From: JBBIQH01 sp964475945
GTDB lineage: Archaea > Thermoproteota > Nitrososphaeria > Nitrososphaerales > Nitrosocaldaceae
Length of the DNA stretch: 61,704 bases
Reading direction: 5' to 3'
Assembly (NCBI GenBank): GCA_964475945.1
Contig: CAYYYF010000008.1
Location: 1 to 61,704 of the forward strand
Part shown: one piece after another, positions 33,034 through 41,031 of the stretch
Numbering within the stretch: position 1 is the stretch's first letter
How the letters are laid out: each line of letters opens with the position of its first letter
Position numbers and translations under genes: made by a program
Notes under the pieces: model-generated
The model's input: only the letters and a program-made list of their open reading frames with translations
Told to the model about the DNA's origin: nothing
Databases searched by the model: none

Positions 33034-33786
33034 TTAATAATAGATGCTACCCTTCTCTCTATCCATTACGCTGCTCATGTAGCGTAACTGCTCCTCCATG
33101 AACCTCTTCCTCCTCTCCTCCTCATCCAACTCCTGCATACTAAACTCCTTTAGCCCAAGCATCTTTATCAATACCTTAAGTATGCTTTTTGCAGTCTTAG
33201 GCTGTATAACCTCTGGGTTATCTATCTCACCAAGTATGCATAGTGCATCTATACCCCTCTTATGGCATATACCAAGTATAAGACCATTGAAGCCTGTTAT
33301 ATGACCCTCGCCCTCAAGTATATGTATATCATAAGACCTTGCATAATCTAGTAGATGCCTCTTATTTGCAGCACAGAATATGTTAGGCTCTGCACCAACA
33401 GATGCCCTTAATGCTGCACCAACTGAGTATAACCTCTTAACATTAAGCCTCTGTGCAATATTAACCACCTCATGGCATACCTCATATAACCTTCTGGGGT
33501 CTGTTGGGTTAAAGTCACCTGTAAAGATCAAGAGGTTATCGGTATGGTAGAATCTATAGGTTGACTGCTTATAGTATGTCAAGCCATCCTTGTATGTAAC
33601 ATATGGTGGCCAGTATGCATATATCTCAGCGAATAACTTTGCATCCAACTTACTTACTAGGGTATTCATGCATAGACCAGCAACATTACCCATATCTGGT
33701 AAGGCAGCAAGCATTATGGCATCATTAACACTTGGATAATAGTATACCTTTGTCCCAAGCATAGAGAGGTAATGCTTAACATTCAA
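33034..33786 (-). CDS. PAC2-family protein (proteasome assembly chaperone-like)
   Basis: 250 aa of the PAC2/COG1938 family. Seen: MLAALPDMGNVAGLCMNTLVSKL, FAEIYAYWPPYVTY, LLIFTGDFNPTDPRRLYEVCHEVVNIAQ, YSVGAALRASVGAEPNIFCAAN and the GHITGFNGLILGICHKRGIDALCILGE motif of the group. The tail is a charged coiled coil (EEERRKRFMEEQLRYM). It probably helps build or unlatch the proteasome, by analogy with eukaryotic PAC2. Confidence 0.88.
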   Translation of the reverse strand: MNVKHYLSMLGTKVYYYPSVNDAIMLAALPDMGNVAGLCMNTLVSKLDAKLFAEIYAYWPPYVTYKDGLTYYKQSTYRFYHTDNLLIFTGDFNPTDPRRLYEVCHEVVNIAQRLNVKRLYSVGAALRASVGAEPNIFCAANKRHLLDYARSYDIHILEGEGHITGFNGLILGICHKRGIDALCILGEIDNPEVIQPKTAKSILKVLIKMLGLKEFSMQELDEEERRKRFMEEQLRYMSSVMDREKGSIYY

Positions 33787-33799
33787 TAAAATTCTATCG

Positions 33800-34327
33800 T
33801 TATACCATGCCTATATCTTGCTGAGCCATCTTTATCATGTAATACTCTATGTAAGCCCCTGCTAGGAGTAGTGCAGAGACTATCCCTATGAGTATGAGTG
33901 TAGGAATAAGCATAGCCATTAGCCCCCTCTTTGCTACTATGCTATGTATAAGCAATGCACTCTGTGACATACCTATCCCATAGGATATAACCTCAAGTAT
34001 ACCAAATGGTGTTGCCAATACTAGCATTGGAGGTATGTTGGATAATGCTGGTGTAGTCTCAACCAATGCCCTAAATACAAGCCCTGTAGAGTATGCAGAG
34101 AATAACCCTATTGCTACCCCTAGTGCTGGTATGAACATTGCTAATGCTATCCTAAAGTTATTCACAAATATCCCTATAGCATCAATATCCTTAACCATAT
34201 CCTTGAACTGGTTACTTATAACCTCTGCATCCTCCTTGCTTATACTAGAGTATGCCCCTAGATTAAAGAATACTATAAAGGATAGGGATGCCAATGCTAC
34301 AAGCACTAACCTCCTCTTCCTACTCAC
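33800..34327 (-). CDS. SpoIIM-like membrane protein
   Basis: 175 aa, DUF95/stage II sporulation protein M fold. Four or five membrane helices: VLVALASLSFIVFFNLGAY, the helix FRIALAMFIPALGVAIGLFSAYSTGLVF (family N-F-x2-A motif: NNFRIALAMFIPALG), LVLATPFGILEVISYGIGMSQSALL, and ILIGIVSALLLAGAYIEYY. In archaea of unknown function; the family is implied in membrane remodelling or transport. Sits 26 bp upstream of nothing but the end of orc1/cdc6, same strand, so may be read through from it. Confidence 0.78.
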   Translation of the reverse strand: MSRKRRLVLVALASLSFIVFFNLGAYSSISKEDAEVISNQFKDMVKDIDAIGIFVNNFRIALAMFIPALGVAIGLFSAYSTGLVFRALVETTPALSNIPPMLVLATPFGILEVISYGIGMSQSALLIHSIVAKRGLMAMLIPTLILIGIVSALLLAGAYIEYYMIKMAQQDIGMV

Positions 34328-34352
34328 TTATATGATAAGGTTAGCGAGATAT

Positions 34353-35549
34353 TTAAAGTAAGATGGATAACATAGGATCCTCAGAGAATACCTCCTTAAC
34401 TAGAGAGCCTTGTATTGCCAATGATACCTTCTTTGTCCTACCATACCTACCCTGATTCACTATAGGTGCATAGAGCAACCCTTGCATATCCAACTCGCTT
34501 ATTATCATACCTACCCTCCTCTGGGTAACTGGTTGCATACCTAGCCTTTTTGTCAAATCCAGATAAGTCTCATACACATTCCCTGTAGAGCCTTTAGAGG
34601 ATAGCATAACGCTAAGTATAACCAACTTCTCATGTAATGGTAACTTCTTCAATGTCTCACTCACCTTATCCTGCTCTATCCTCTTCTCTGCTATCCTAAC
34701 ATGCCTCTCCTCAACCTGCTCAGCACCTTCTCTCTCTGCAACCTCACCAGCAACCCTTAGCAGATCCAATGCCCTTCTAGCATCACCATGCTCTGAACCT
34801 GCTATAGCAGCACATAGGTTTATAGCACTCATACTTATGCATCCCTCGTAGAACCCTATCCTTGCCCTCTCTAGCAGTATATGCCTTAACTCCTCAACTG
34901 TGTATGGGGAGAATAGTACCTCTTCCTCACTTAAACTACTCAATACCCTTGGATCAAGCAATTCTTTAAAGTTAAGATCATTACTTATACCTACCAAGCC
35001 TAAGGAGCCTTTACTTAAACGCTCATTTGCCCTTGTCATCTGGTAGAGTATCTCATCACCATGCTTCTTTACCAAGAAGTCTATCTCATCCAATACAAAT
35101 ACTGTATCTATACCATTGGCATCTATATGGTTAACTATCCTTGTGAATACCTCACTTGATGCCAAGCCTGTGAATGGGAACCTTAATCCTATAGCCTCAC
35201 CTAACTCAACAAGCATTGTATACTCTCTCTTTGCATTCTTTACATTCGAGTATGCTAGAACCACACTAAGGTTAAGCCTCCTTGCCCTCTCCTGCAAGTG
35301 CTTAAGCACATACCTAGCAACTGCCGTCTTACCTGTCCCAGGTTTACCATAGAGTAATAGGTTTGATGCTCTTGCACCCTTGAGTAGTGGTGATAGAGAC
35401 TCAGCAACTGCCCTTACCTCGTTCTCCCTAAAGAGTAATCTATCTGGTATATAGTCAGATCTAAGCACATCCCTATCCCTTATCAAGGGCTTTGATGCTA
35501 TTACTTTATCGAATATCTCATCTATTATATCATTGCTCCCATCATACAT
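34353..35549 (-). CDS. orc1/cdc6: Orc1/Cdc6 replication initiator
   Basis: 398 aa. AAA+ domain with Walker A YGKPGTGKTAVARYVL (68-75 core), Walker B VFVLDEIDFL, sensor GISNDLNFKELLDPRVLSSL (sensor 1 and Orc insert) and HGDARRALDLLRVAG (sensor 2). The C-terminal winged helix (about 300-398; LSSKGSTGNVYETYLDLTKRLGMQPVTQRRVGMIISEL) recognises origin DNA. It binds ORB elements and loads MCM. The gene is read away from the 411-bp region carrying three ORB-like repeats, a classic archaeal origin layout. Confidence 0.96.
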   Translation of the reverse strand: MYDGSNDIIDEIFDKVIASKPLIRDRDVLRSDYIPDRLLFRENEVRAVAESLSPLLKGARASNLLLYGKPGTGKTAVARYVLKHLQERARRLNLSVVLAYSNVKNAKREYTMLVELGEAIGLRFPFTGLASSEVFTRIVNHIDANGIDTVFVLDEIDFLVKKHGDEILYQMTRANERLSKGSLGLVGISNDLNFKELLDPRVLSSLSEEEVLFSPYTVEELRHILLERARIGFYEGCISMSAINLCAAIAGSEHGDARRALDLLRVAGEVAEREGAEQVEERHVRIAEKRIEQDKVSETLKKLPLHEKLVILSVMLSSKGSTGNVYETYLDLTKRLGMQPVTQRRVGMIISELDMQGLLYAPIVNQGRYGRTKKVSLAIQGSLVKEVFSEDPMLSILL

Positions 35550-35713
35550 ACATACACACCAGTATTTCTTATGGAGTTATTATATTATCAGTAATTTTAA
35601 TTGCTTTTAAACTACTAAATCAAATCGAGTAAATAAAGGCTTTAGAAATAATTAACCTAATTGATGTAGTGTTGGTAACTTAACGCTTCATAAACCAAAG
35701 GTAGAACGATAAT

Positions 35714-35735
35714 ACAATTGAAATGGTGGTGTCTC
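35714..35735 (+). repeat. Degenerate, inverted ORB-like box
   Basis: Read on the + strand it matches the ORB box (CCAGTGGAAGTGATGGTGTT) at 14 of the first 19 positions, with TGGTGGTGT in the G-rich part. It faces the three boxes at 35780-35904 across an AT-rich spacer. Confidence 0.35.
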
Positions 35736-35768
35736 ACCCATGTTAATCAGTTGTTAAATTATTGCATT

Positions 35769-35904
35769 ATAGCTATAATCCAACACCATCACTTCCACTG
35801 GAGAGTTATGCTACTGTTAACTATGTTAATAGCTATAATCCAACACCATCACTTCCACTGGAGCATAAAATGATCCCCTTCCAACACCATCACTTCCACT
35901 GGAG
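35769..35904 (-). repeat. Three origin recognition boxes (ORB)
   Basis: A perfect 24-bp unit occurs at 35780-35803, 35840-35863 and 35881-35904; the first two share 35 bp (35769-35803, 35829-35863). On the - strand it reads CTCCAGTGGAAGTGATGGTG followed by TTGG. The TTCCAGTGGAA dyad plus a G-rich right half is the archaeal ORB consensus (TTCCAGTGGAAACNAAGGGG). Spacing is 60 and 41 bp, all in one direction. Confidence 0.75.
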
Positions 35905-35960
35905 GTTAAGTTGTTAATATATGAGATGTATGGCAATCAACAAGTTAACATTAACATTAA

Positions 35961-36941
35961 TCAAGTATCTAGTATACTGTTATCTAGTATACTGTTAATC
36001 CTCTCGATGAATTGGTTTATAGACTCCTTTGGTATCATGCCTCCACATGCCTTCTCATGCCCTCCCCCACTCCCATTCATGCTCAATGCTATATCATTAA
36101 CTACCTTCCCTAGATGCAATCTGCATAGATCTGAGCCTCTAACAGATAATACAACCTTATCTCCTCTCTGCTTGTATGCTATAGCAACCTTAACATCATT
36201 ACCATACATTGCTAGGAGCATGTTTGCTATAGTGCTAGCAGGGAGATCTTCTGCCTTCATGTATACTATATTGTTACCTATTCTCTTTGCTCCTTTTATA
36301 ATATTTATATTTCTTGCAATCTTATCTGCGTATATCTTTGCATTATCTAATACACCATCTATTACATGAGGCAGCATCCCTTCTGCTAACATGTTAACAA
36401 GTGTTAACAGATACTCTTGGTTATTCTGGTTATTGTATATTGCATATGCTAACACTGTAGCCTCAAACTCCATGAAATGCTTATCATATTTGCTTATTAT
36501 ACTACTTGCTATTGGTCTATTACCTAGCTCGTCTATTATTGCTGCACAACCAGCATGTATAACATATCTATCATCCTTGATCAAGTTATGATATATTATT
36601 ATTGAGGTGCACTCATCCATACTATGCAAGAGTCTTACCCCATTATTTATTAATGATTCCTTGCATGTATCATCTAGGTAGTGATGGTCTATGTATGTAA
36701 CCTTAACCCCTCTCCTTACCATGCTACCTAAGAGTTTTACAAACCTATCCTCATTTGCCTTATTCAAACCAAGGTCACAGATGAGTAATTCCTTGATATC
36801 TTTACCACTAACCTCCTCTATCCTCTGCATTAGATCTGAGTAATCTGCGAGTATAACCTCTGTAGAGTATAGATGGTTTATCATTGCTGCAGAGACTATA
36901 CCATCTGGATCCTCCTTATGTGATATACATATATTTACCAT
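35961..36941 (-). CDS. DHH-family phosphoesterase (RecJ/NrnA-like)
   Basis: 326 aa. DHH domain with DPDG (HKEDPDGIVSAAM), LLICDLGLN, and VTYIDHHYLDD (the DHH motif), then the DHHA1 domain ending GSGGGHEKACGGMIP. Likely a single-strand nuclease or oligonucleotide phosphoesterase; next to oriC, a GAN/RecJ-like replication role is attractive but unproven. The 3' end carries a 15-bp tandem duplication, giving NSILDNSILDT. Confidence 0.88.
   Translation of the reverse strand: MVNICISHKEDPDGIVSAAMINHLYSTEVILADYSDLMQRIEEVSGKDIKELLICDLGLNKANEDRFVKLLGSMVRRGVKVTYIDHHYLDDTCKESLINNGVRLLHSMDECTSIIIYHNLIKDDRYVIHAGCAAIIDELGNRPIASSIISKYDKHFMEFEATVLAYAIYNNQNNQEYLLTLVNMLAEGMLPHVIDGVLDNAKIYADKIARNINIIKGAKRIGNNIVYMKAEDLPASTIANMLLAMYGNDVKVAIAYKQRGDKVVLSVRGSDLCRLHLGKVVNDIALSMNGSGGGHEKACGGMIPKESINQFIERINSILDNSILDT
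35966..35995. repeat. 15-bp tandem duplication at the 3' end of the DHH gene
   Basis: TATCTAGTATACTGT occurs twice head to tail (35966-35980, 35981-35995). It is in frame and repeats five codons just before the stop. Each unit contains the palindrome AGTATACT. Confidence 0.8.
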
Positions 36942-36974
36942 AGCAACTCTAATACGCAGTATATAAAATAAATG

Positions 36975-37208
36975 TTATTTATAATAGTAGTAGAGCCATC
37001 TTGCAGATAGCATAATACCTATTATCAGTGCGCTTATACCCATATCAAATACGTAGTCTAGAGCATACAACCCTGTTAGCCTCCCTAGTATCCAATGTGT
37101 ATTATGGAAGTTGGGTGAGTTAGGGATCAGCATTGATACTATACCATTCAATATAGTTAGGAGTATGAATGCTAAGAGTGAGAAGAGCAAGTATACCTTA
37201 ACCAGCAT
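36975..37208 (-). CDS. Two-helix small membrane protein
   Basis: 77 aa, no recognised family. Helix 1 about 3-28 (VKVYLLFSLLAFILLTILNGIVSML), a short outer loop with NSPNFHNTHWILGRLTGLYALDY, helix 2 about 53-72 (MGISALIIGIMLSARWLYY), Tyr/Lys tail. Lies 33 bp upstream of the DHH gene on the same strand, and its start is only 9 bp from the divergent HEAT gene, so each promoter would lie inside the other's coding region. Confidence 0.6.
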   Translation of the reverse strand: MLVKVYLLFSLLAFILLTILNGIVSMLIPNSPNFHNTHWILGRLTGLYALDYVFDMGISALIIGIMLSARWLYYYYK

Positions 37209-37216
37209 AGTAAAGT

Positions 37217-37726
37217 ATGAATGAGAGCATCCTATTTAGTTTGTCTATGATGGTAGAGAGGAATAAATTGCTAGAGGAGATGGAGGATGCATATGATAAC
37301 AAAAGGGTTGAGTACTTCAAGGCTCTCCTTAAGCATGAGGATTACACCATTAGGGCAAGGGCAGTATGTATACTTGTAGATCTAGCAGGAGATGATGTTG
37401 TTGATGATATAGCAGAGGTACTCCTACACGATCCCAATGCACTTGTTAGACATGAGGCAGCATACTCCTTGGGTCAGTTGGGCTATGCTAAAGCAGTTGA
37501 TGCACTTATATATGCTATGTTGAATGATCCTAATCCATTCGTTAGGCATGAGTCTGCTATTGCACTAGGGGTTATAGGATCTGAGAGGGCTAGAGAAGCA
37601 TTGATCAAGGCATTGAATGATGAGAGAATAGAGGTTAGGGAATCTGCAGTTATAGCATTGGCAAACCTTGATTATTTAGCATATAGCAAGAGTAAGAGCA
37701 GGTTTACTAGGATGACTGGAGGATAA
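37217..37726 (+). CDS. HEAT-repeat protein (PBS-lyase type)
   Basis: 169 aa of about four HEAT_2 units: YTIRARAVCILVDLAGDDVVDDIAEVLLHD, ALVRHEAAYSLGQLGYAKAVDALIYAMLND, FVRHESAIALGVIGSERAREALIKALND and EVRESAVIALANLDY. These form a curved scaffold for protein contacts. Similar to deoxyhypusine hydroxylase repeats but without the HE metal pairs in full (only RHE), so a plain scaffold is preferred. Alternative starts at 37247 or 37250 exist. Confidence 0.82.
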   Translation: MNESILFSLSMMVERNKLLEEMEDAYDNKRVEYFKALLKHEDYTIRARAVCILVDLAGDDVVDDIAEVLLHDPNALVRHEAAYSLGQLGYAKAVDALIYAMLNDPNPFVRHESAIALGVIGSERAREALIKALNDERIEVRESAVIALANLDYLAYSKSKSRFTRMTGG

Positions 37727-37791
37727 GAGTCTAAGAATAAACAACTAAATTAAATAATTAAATAATTAAATAAAAATAATGTGATTCTGCC

Positions 37792-38031
37792 TTAAACTTG
37801 TATAGCCTCCTTATTCAATGGTAACTCTTGAGAATACAGTTTACTTATACCACAAGCCTCCTTTACACGCTCCCTATCTATTATACCCTCATCTATATCC
37901 TTCTCTATAGCCTTAAGTATAGCATTAGATAGATACTGTTCAACCCAGCCATTTGGGTACTGCCAGAGTATCTGCATCGCTCTAAGGAACCTTAATGCAC
38001 CATCTGGTATCTCTACCTCTACTATTGCCAT
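37792..38031 (-). CDS. Hypothetical 79-aa protein
   Basis: Start placed at the ATG at 38031 (an ATG seven codons upstream, 38052, is possible). Compact, acidic and helical: EIPDGALRFLRAMQILWQYP, NAILKAIEKDIDEGIIDRERVKEACG. No family recognised. Codon use like neighbours. Convergent with the HEAT gene across simple AT repeats (about 37740-37785). Confidence 0.6.
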   Translation of the reverse strand: MAIVEVEIPDGALRFLRAMQILWQYPNGWVEQYLSNAILKAIEKDIDEGIIDRERVKEACGISKLYSQELPLNKEAIQV

Positions 38032-38241
38032 AACTCTACTCTCTACCAGCATTTAATTCTTGATAAGTTAAGATTCTTTGATTTTATATATGTAATGAGT
38101 TGACTAGATGTTAAATTAGTATTATAGATAAGTGAAGTTAAGTAAACAAAAGTACCTATATTTGTATTGCTAAGGTTATCAGCCTAGCCTAGAAGATTTG
38201 AGCAGTAAGTTTATTGATACATGTAACATGCTTAATGGTAA

Positions 38242-38628
38242 GTGGCACGTAAGAAGGTTAAGATAGAGTTGGAGGATAGTGAGGGTAGTAAGTACTCTAT
38301 AATGGTAGAGGGTAATCTTACACGTGAGAAGGTACTTAAGGTATTTGAGTTGATGAACCTACTTGATGGTAGTGATGGGAGAGAGGAGGAAGTGTATGAT
38401 ATAAACTCACTTACAGATAAGATACTGAAGGTTATAGAGGATAGGTTTCCATATGCTGAGTTTACATCAGCAGATATCCTAGAGGCTTATGAGGATACAT
38501 ACAACGAGCCTATAAAGTTGAGCATGGTATCAACATACCTAGCAAGATTTGTAAGCAAAGGCATACTTGTTAGGAGCAAGCATGGAAGGGAATGGAGATA
38601 TAAGAGGATAATATTGAATAGACATTAA
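38242..38628 (+). CDS. Hypothetical winged-helix-like protein
   Basis: 128 aa starting at a GTG. N-terminal strand pair (KVKIELEDSEGSKYSIMVEG), a helix, and a C-terminal region (about 55-128) reading as a winged helix: DRFPYAEFTSADILEAYEDTYNEPIKLSMVSTYLARFVSKGILVRSKHGREWRYKR. Probably DNA-binding, like small regulators conserved in Nitrososphaerota. Preceded by 189 bp without a gene. Confidence 0.65.
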   Translation: MARKKVKIELEDSEGSKYSIMVEGNLTREKVLKVFELMNLLDGSDGREEEVYDINSLTDKILKVIEDRFPYAEFTSADILEAYEDTYNEPIKLSMVSTYLARFVSKGILVRSKHGREWRYKRIILNRH

Positions 38629-38636
38629 TAATAGAA

Positions 38637-39314
38637 CTAGTCTCTTCTACTCTTAATAACCATAACACAGAGGTCACTGTATTGAGTATCTTTAACCTCA
38701 TTAAGCATGCATCTAGTTACCTTCTCATTTCTTAATGTTAAATTCTCGTATATCTCTACAGCAACATTTGTATCTATACCATTTGAGTCAAGGAATCTGT
38801 ATATATGGTATGGCATAAAGTCCCATGGTCTAGGAAGTAGTATAACATCCCTCTTGCTCCTTAATGCACCCAATAGCATTAACTTCTCATTCTCTATGCT
38901 ACCAGTCACATGGAATGTTATTATCGCTGCCTTGTCTATAGCAACCCTTGAGTATGCTGCTGCTACCTGTATGGAACTTATCCCAGGTATTAGCATAACA
39001 TCTATACCAGAGAATACCTTGAAGAGTTTATCTACTATCTCAGACTCTGAGAAGTTAACATCACCTGTGAATAGTATGGAGCATGTTAACTCCTTCTCCC
39101 TTAACTCTCTAGCAAGAGAGTTGTACACCTCATCCTGTGTCTTTAATGTTACCAGCCTAACATCCTTTTTACTACTATCTATCAGATCCTTGATAGCCTC
39201 TAGTGTATGCCTATACCCTACTATTATATCAGAGGATTCTATTATGCTCTTGGCCTTTAATGTTAGATACTCACTCGAGCCAGGACCTATTCCTATGAGA
39301 TACACTCTACTCAT
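38637..39314 (-). CDS. cbiE: Cobalt-precorrin-7 C5-methyltransferase
   Basis: 225 aa from the ATG at 39314; a longer frame to 39401 adds a Leu-rich stretch with no match to the family. Tetrapyrrole methylase motifs: VYLIGIGPGSSEYLTLKA, the IIVGYRHTLE strand, VLLTGD-like ILFTGDVNFSESEI and a IPGISSIQVAAAYSRVA loop. It methylates the corrin ring at C5 in cobalamin synthesis. Another corrin methylase (cbiH) is 1.7 kb away on the other strand. Confidence 0.85.
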   Translation of the reverse strand: MSRVYLIGIGPGSSEYLTLKAKSIIESSDIIVGYRHTLEAIKDLIDSSKKDVRLVTLKTQDEVYNSLARELREKELTCSILFTGDVNFSESEIVDKLFKVFSGIDVMLIPGISSIQVAAAYSRVAIDKAAIITFHVTGSIENEKLMLLGALRSKRDVILLPRPWDFMPYHIYRFLDSNGIDTNVAVEIYENLTLRNEKVTRCMLNEVKDTQYSDLCVMVIKSRRD

Positions 39315-39387
39315 GGGGAGAGGGAGAAGATATAACAATATTAAAGTTATCAATACATTTAATAGATAATGCTTATGTCTAGCGTAT

Positions 39388-39786
39388 ATGGAGTTACCCA
39401 ATGAGGTAGTTAAGTTGTTAAGCAGTAAGAACTTTGGTGTTCTTGCAACTCTTATGGATGATGGCTCACCCCATGCAACTGTAGTATGGGTAGACTATAG
39501 CGACGGTCATGTATTAATAAATACAGCAGCTGGGAGGGTGAAGCAGAGGAATGTCAGCAGAGACCCTAGGGTAGCCTTATGCGTAATAGATAGCAGCAAC
39601 CCATACCACATGGTATCGATAAGGGGTAGGGTTGTAGAGCAAGTTTATGAAGGTGCAGATGAGCATATAGACAGGCTTGCAGAGCGTTATCTAGGGTTGA
39701 GCAGGTATCCATTCAGGGCTCCAGCCGAAGAGAGGGTTATACTGAAAGTTAAGGTAGAGCATGTATACCATCAGAGACCTAGGTAG
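39388..39786 (+). CDS. PPOX-class F420/flavin-dependent oxidoreductase
   Basis: 132 aa split-barrel protein of the pyridoxamine-phosphate-oxidase-like group: FGVLATLMDDGSPHATVVWVDYSDGHVLINTAAGRVKQRNVSRDPRVALCVID, then a HMVSIRGRVVEQV strand. The pattern resembles F420-dependent TIGR03618 proteins. Cofactor (F420 or FMN) inferred. Cytosolic, homodimer likely. Confidence 0.88.
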   Translation: MELPNEVVKLLSSKNFGVLATLMDDGSPHATVVWVDYSDGHVLINTAAGRVKQRNVSRDPRVALCVIDSSNPYHMVSIRGRVVEQVYEGADEHIDRLAERYLGLSRYPFRAPAEERVILKVKVEHVYHQRPR

Positions 39787-39841
39787 CCAAGTTTATAATT
39801 CGTTTAAAAACCCTTATATTAATCCATACGGAATATATGCT

Positions 39842-40174
39842 ATGCAGTTTGACTATGAGGAGTTTCAGAGTGTAGAGGAGGTTATGGCTTACCTTGTTAC
39901 AATAGCACCTCTTATGAAGCAGATAATGACACTGCATACTTACAAGGGTTATACATTTGCACTACTCCCATTCTCTCCACTCTCTGGTGACCATATACTG
40001 ATGGTATATGCAAGGAAGGAGGTAGAGCAAGGACTGTTAGAGTTTGATATATCAACCATGAAGTATAGGAAGGTTAATGCCGTTGAGAGGGCAGATAAGA
40101 ACTACTTCATAGTAACAACACCAAAGGTCAATACACTTGCTGATAAAGCAATTGAGAATCTGAGCAGATTATAA
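39842..40174 (+). CDS. Hypothetical 110-aa protein
   Basis: Begins at the ATG at 39842: CTTATATTA at 39813-39821 is 25 bp upstream, fitting a leaderless start. A longer frame to 39761 would overlap the PPOX gene and is rejected. Alpha/beta protein (FDYEEFQSVEEVMAYLVTIA; HTYKGYTFALLPFSPL; GDHILMVYARKEV). No family recognised; may be Nitrososphaerota-specific. Confidence 0.65.
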   Translation: MQFDYEEFQSVEEVMAYLVTIAPLMKQIMTLHTYKGYTFALLPFSPLSGDHILMVYARKEVEQGLLEFDISTMKYRKVNAVERADKNYFIVTTPKVNTLADKAIENLSRL

Positions 40175-40233
40175 TTAATTAATCAATCCATCAATCAATT
40201 AAAATTTTTATCCAAGAGTATTAAAGTATAGTT

Positions 40234-40995
40234 ATGCAGTGGCAGATATACAAGAACCCCTTAGGGCTCTTGGAGATTAGCATGGATAAGGGCGAGAGTG
40301 TAACTGCAGAGAGTGGGGCACTTGTATTCATGCAAGGAGATATAGAGGTAAGGACAAGCACAAAGATAAGGGAGCAGGGTTTCTTAAGCAGGTTAAAGAG
40401 CACCTTCTTGGGTAGAGAATCACTATTCTTGAATGATTACATAGCAAGGGACAAGTGCACAGTGGGTATAGCAGGGGCAGCATTAGGGGATATAGAGGCT
40501 ATAGAGGTTAATGGCTCATACATACTCCAGAGTGGGGCATACATAGCATCAACTGAAGGTATAAGCATGGATACAAAGTTCCAAGGCTTAACAAAGGGTA
40601 TATTTGGCACAGAGCTATTCATGCTTAAGATCTTGGGCAAGGGCACAGTATTTGTGAATACATATGGGGGTATAGTAAAGAAGGAGTTGAAGAGCAATGA
40701 GAGGATGGTTGTAGATAACTATCACCTTGTTGCTTTGGATGGTAATGCAGATTACAGAGTAGTTAAGATAGGCTCATGGAAGACAACCATACTTGGAGGA
40801 GAGGGTTTAGGGATAGAGTTGAATGGACCAGCAACCCTTTATCTGCAGAGTAAAAGTGCGATGGAGATAAAGGATGAGTTTAGTAGATTACTTGAGATAG
40901 ATAAATTAAGGAGGGAGTTACAGTCTCAGTCCCAAGGACCATCATTCTCTTGGGGCAAGCAGAATAAGCAGGATTGGTTCAAGCCGAATATATGA
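40234..40995 (+). CDS. AIM24/TIGR00266 family protein
   Basis: 253 aa beta-helix protein of the AIM24 group. Seen: LLEISMDKGESVTAESGALVFMQGDIEVRTSTK, FLNDYIARDKCTVGIAGAALGDIEAIEV, ILQSGAYIAS, FVNTYGGIVKKELKSNERMVVDNYHLVALD and KTTILGGEGLGIELNGPATLYLQSKS. Family function is unknown; in yeast a homologue shapes mitochondrial membranes. A Gln/Ser-rich tail follows residue 230. Confidence 0.9.
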   Translation: MQWQIYKNPLGLLEISMDKGESVTAESGALVFMQGDIEVRTSTKIREQGFLSRLKSTFLGRESLFLNDYIARDKCTVGIAGAALGDIEAIEVNGSYILQSGAYIASTEGISMDTKFQGLTKGIFGTELFMLKILGKGTVFVNTYGGIVKKELKSNERMVVDNYHLVALDGNADYRVVKIGSWKTTILGGEGLGIELNGPATLYLQSKSAMEIKDEFSRLLEIDKLRRELQSQSQGPSFSWGKQNKQDWFKPNI

Positions 40996-41031
40996 ACAAA
41001 GAATAAAAGCAACCCTGTATTAGGCTATACA

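Larger units (their letters stand above)
35550..35960. other. oriC: Probable chromosomal replication origin (oriC)
   Basis: 411-bp gene-free region between orc1/cdc6 and the DHH gene. It holds three copies of an ORB-like box at 35780-35904, a degenerate box in the opposite direction at 35714-35735, and AT-rich tracts suited to unwinding at about 35575-35680 and 35743-35770. No ORF with coding character is present. ORB-flanked AT-rich DNA beside orc1/cdc6 is the standard archaeal origin form. Confidence 0.75.

Noticed and set aside
35769..35904. CRISPR array
   Set aside because: Three units with unequal spacing (60 and 41 bp), a 24-bp core matching the ORB consensus and location beside orc1/cdc6 indicate an origin instead.
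37740..37785. 9-bp AT tandem repeats as a regulatory element
   Set aside because: Simple-sequence DNA between convergent genes; at most a weak terminator.
39315..39401. N-terminal extension of cbiE
   Set aside because: Leu-rich stretch not seen in the family, and a typical MSRVYLIGIGPG start follows.
40170..40205. AATT/AATC simple repeats as a mobile-element end
   Set aside because: Low-complexity AT DNA only; no transposase, no inverted ends.
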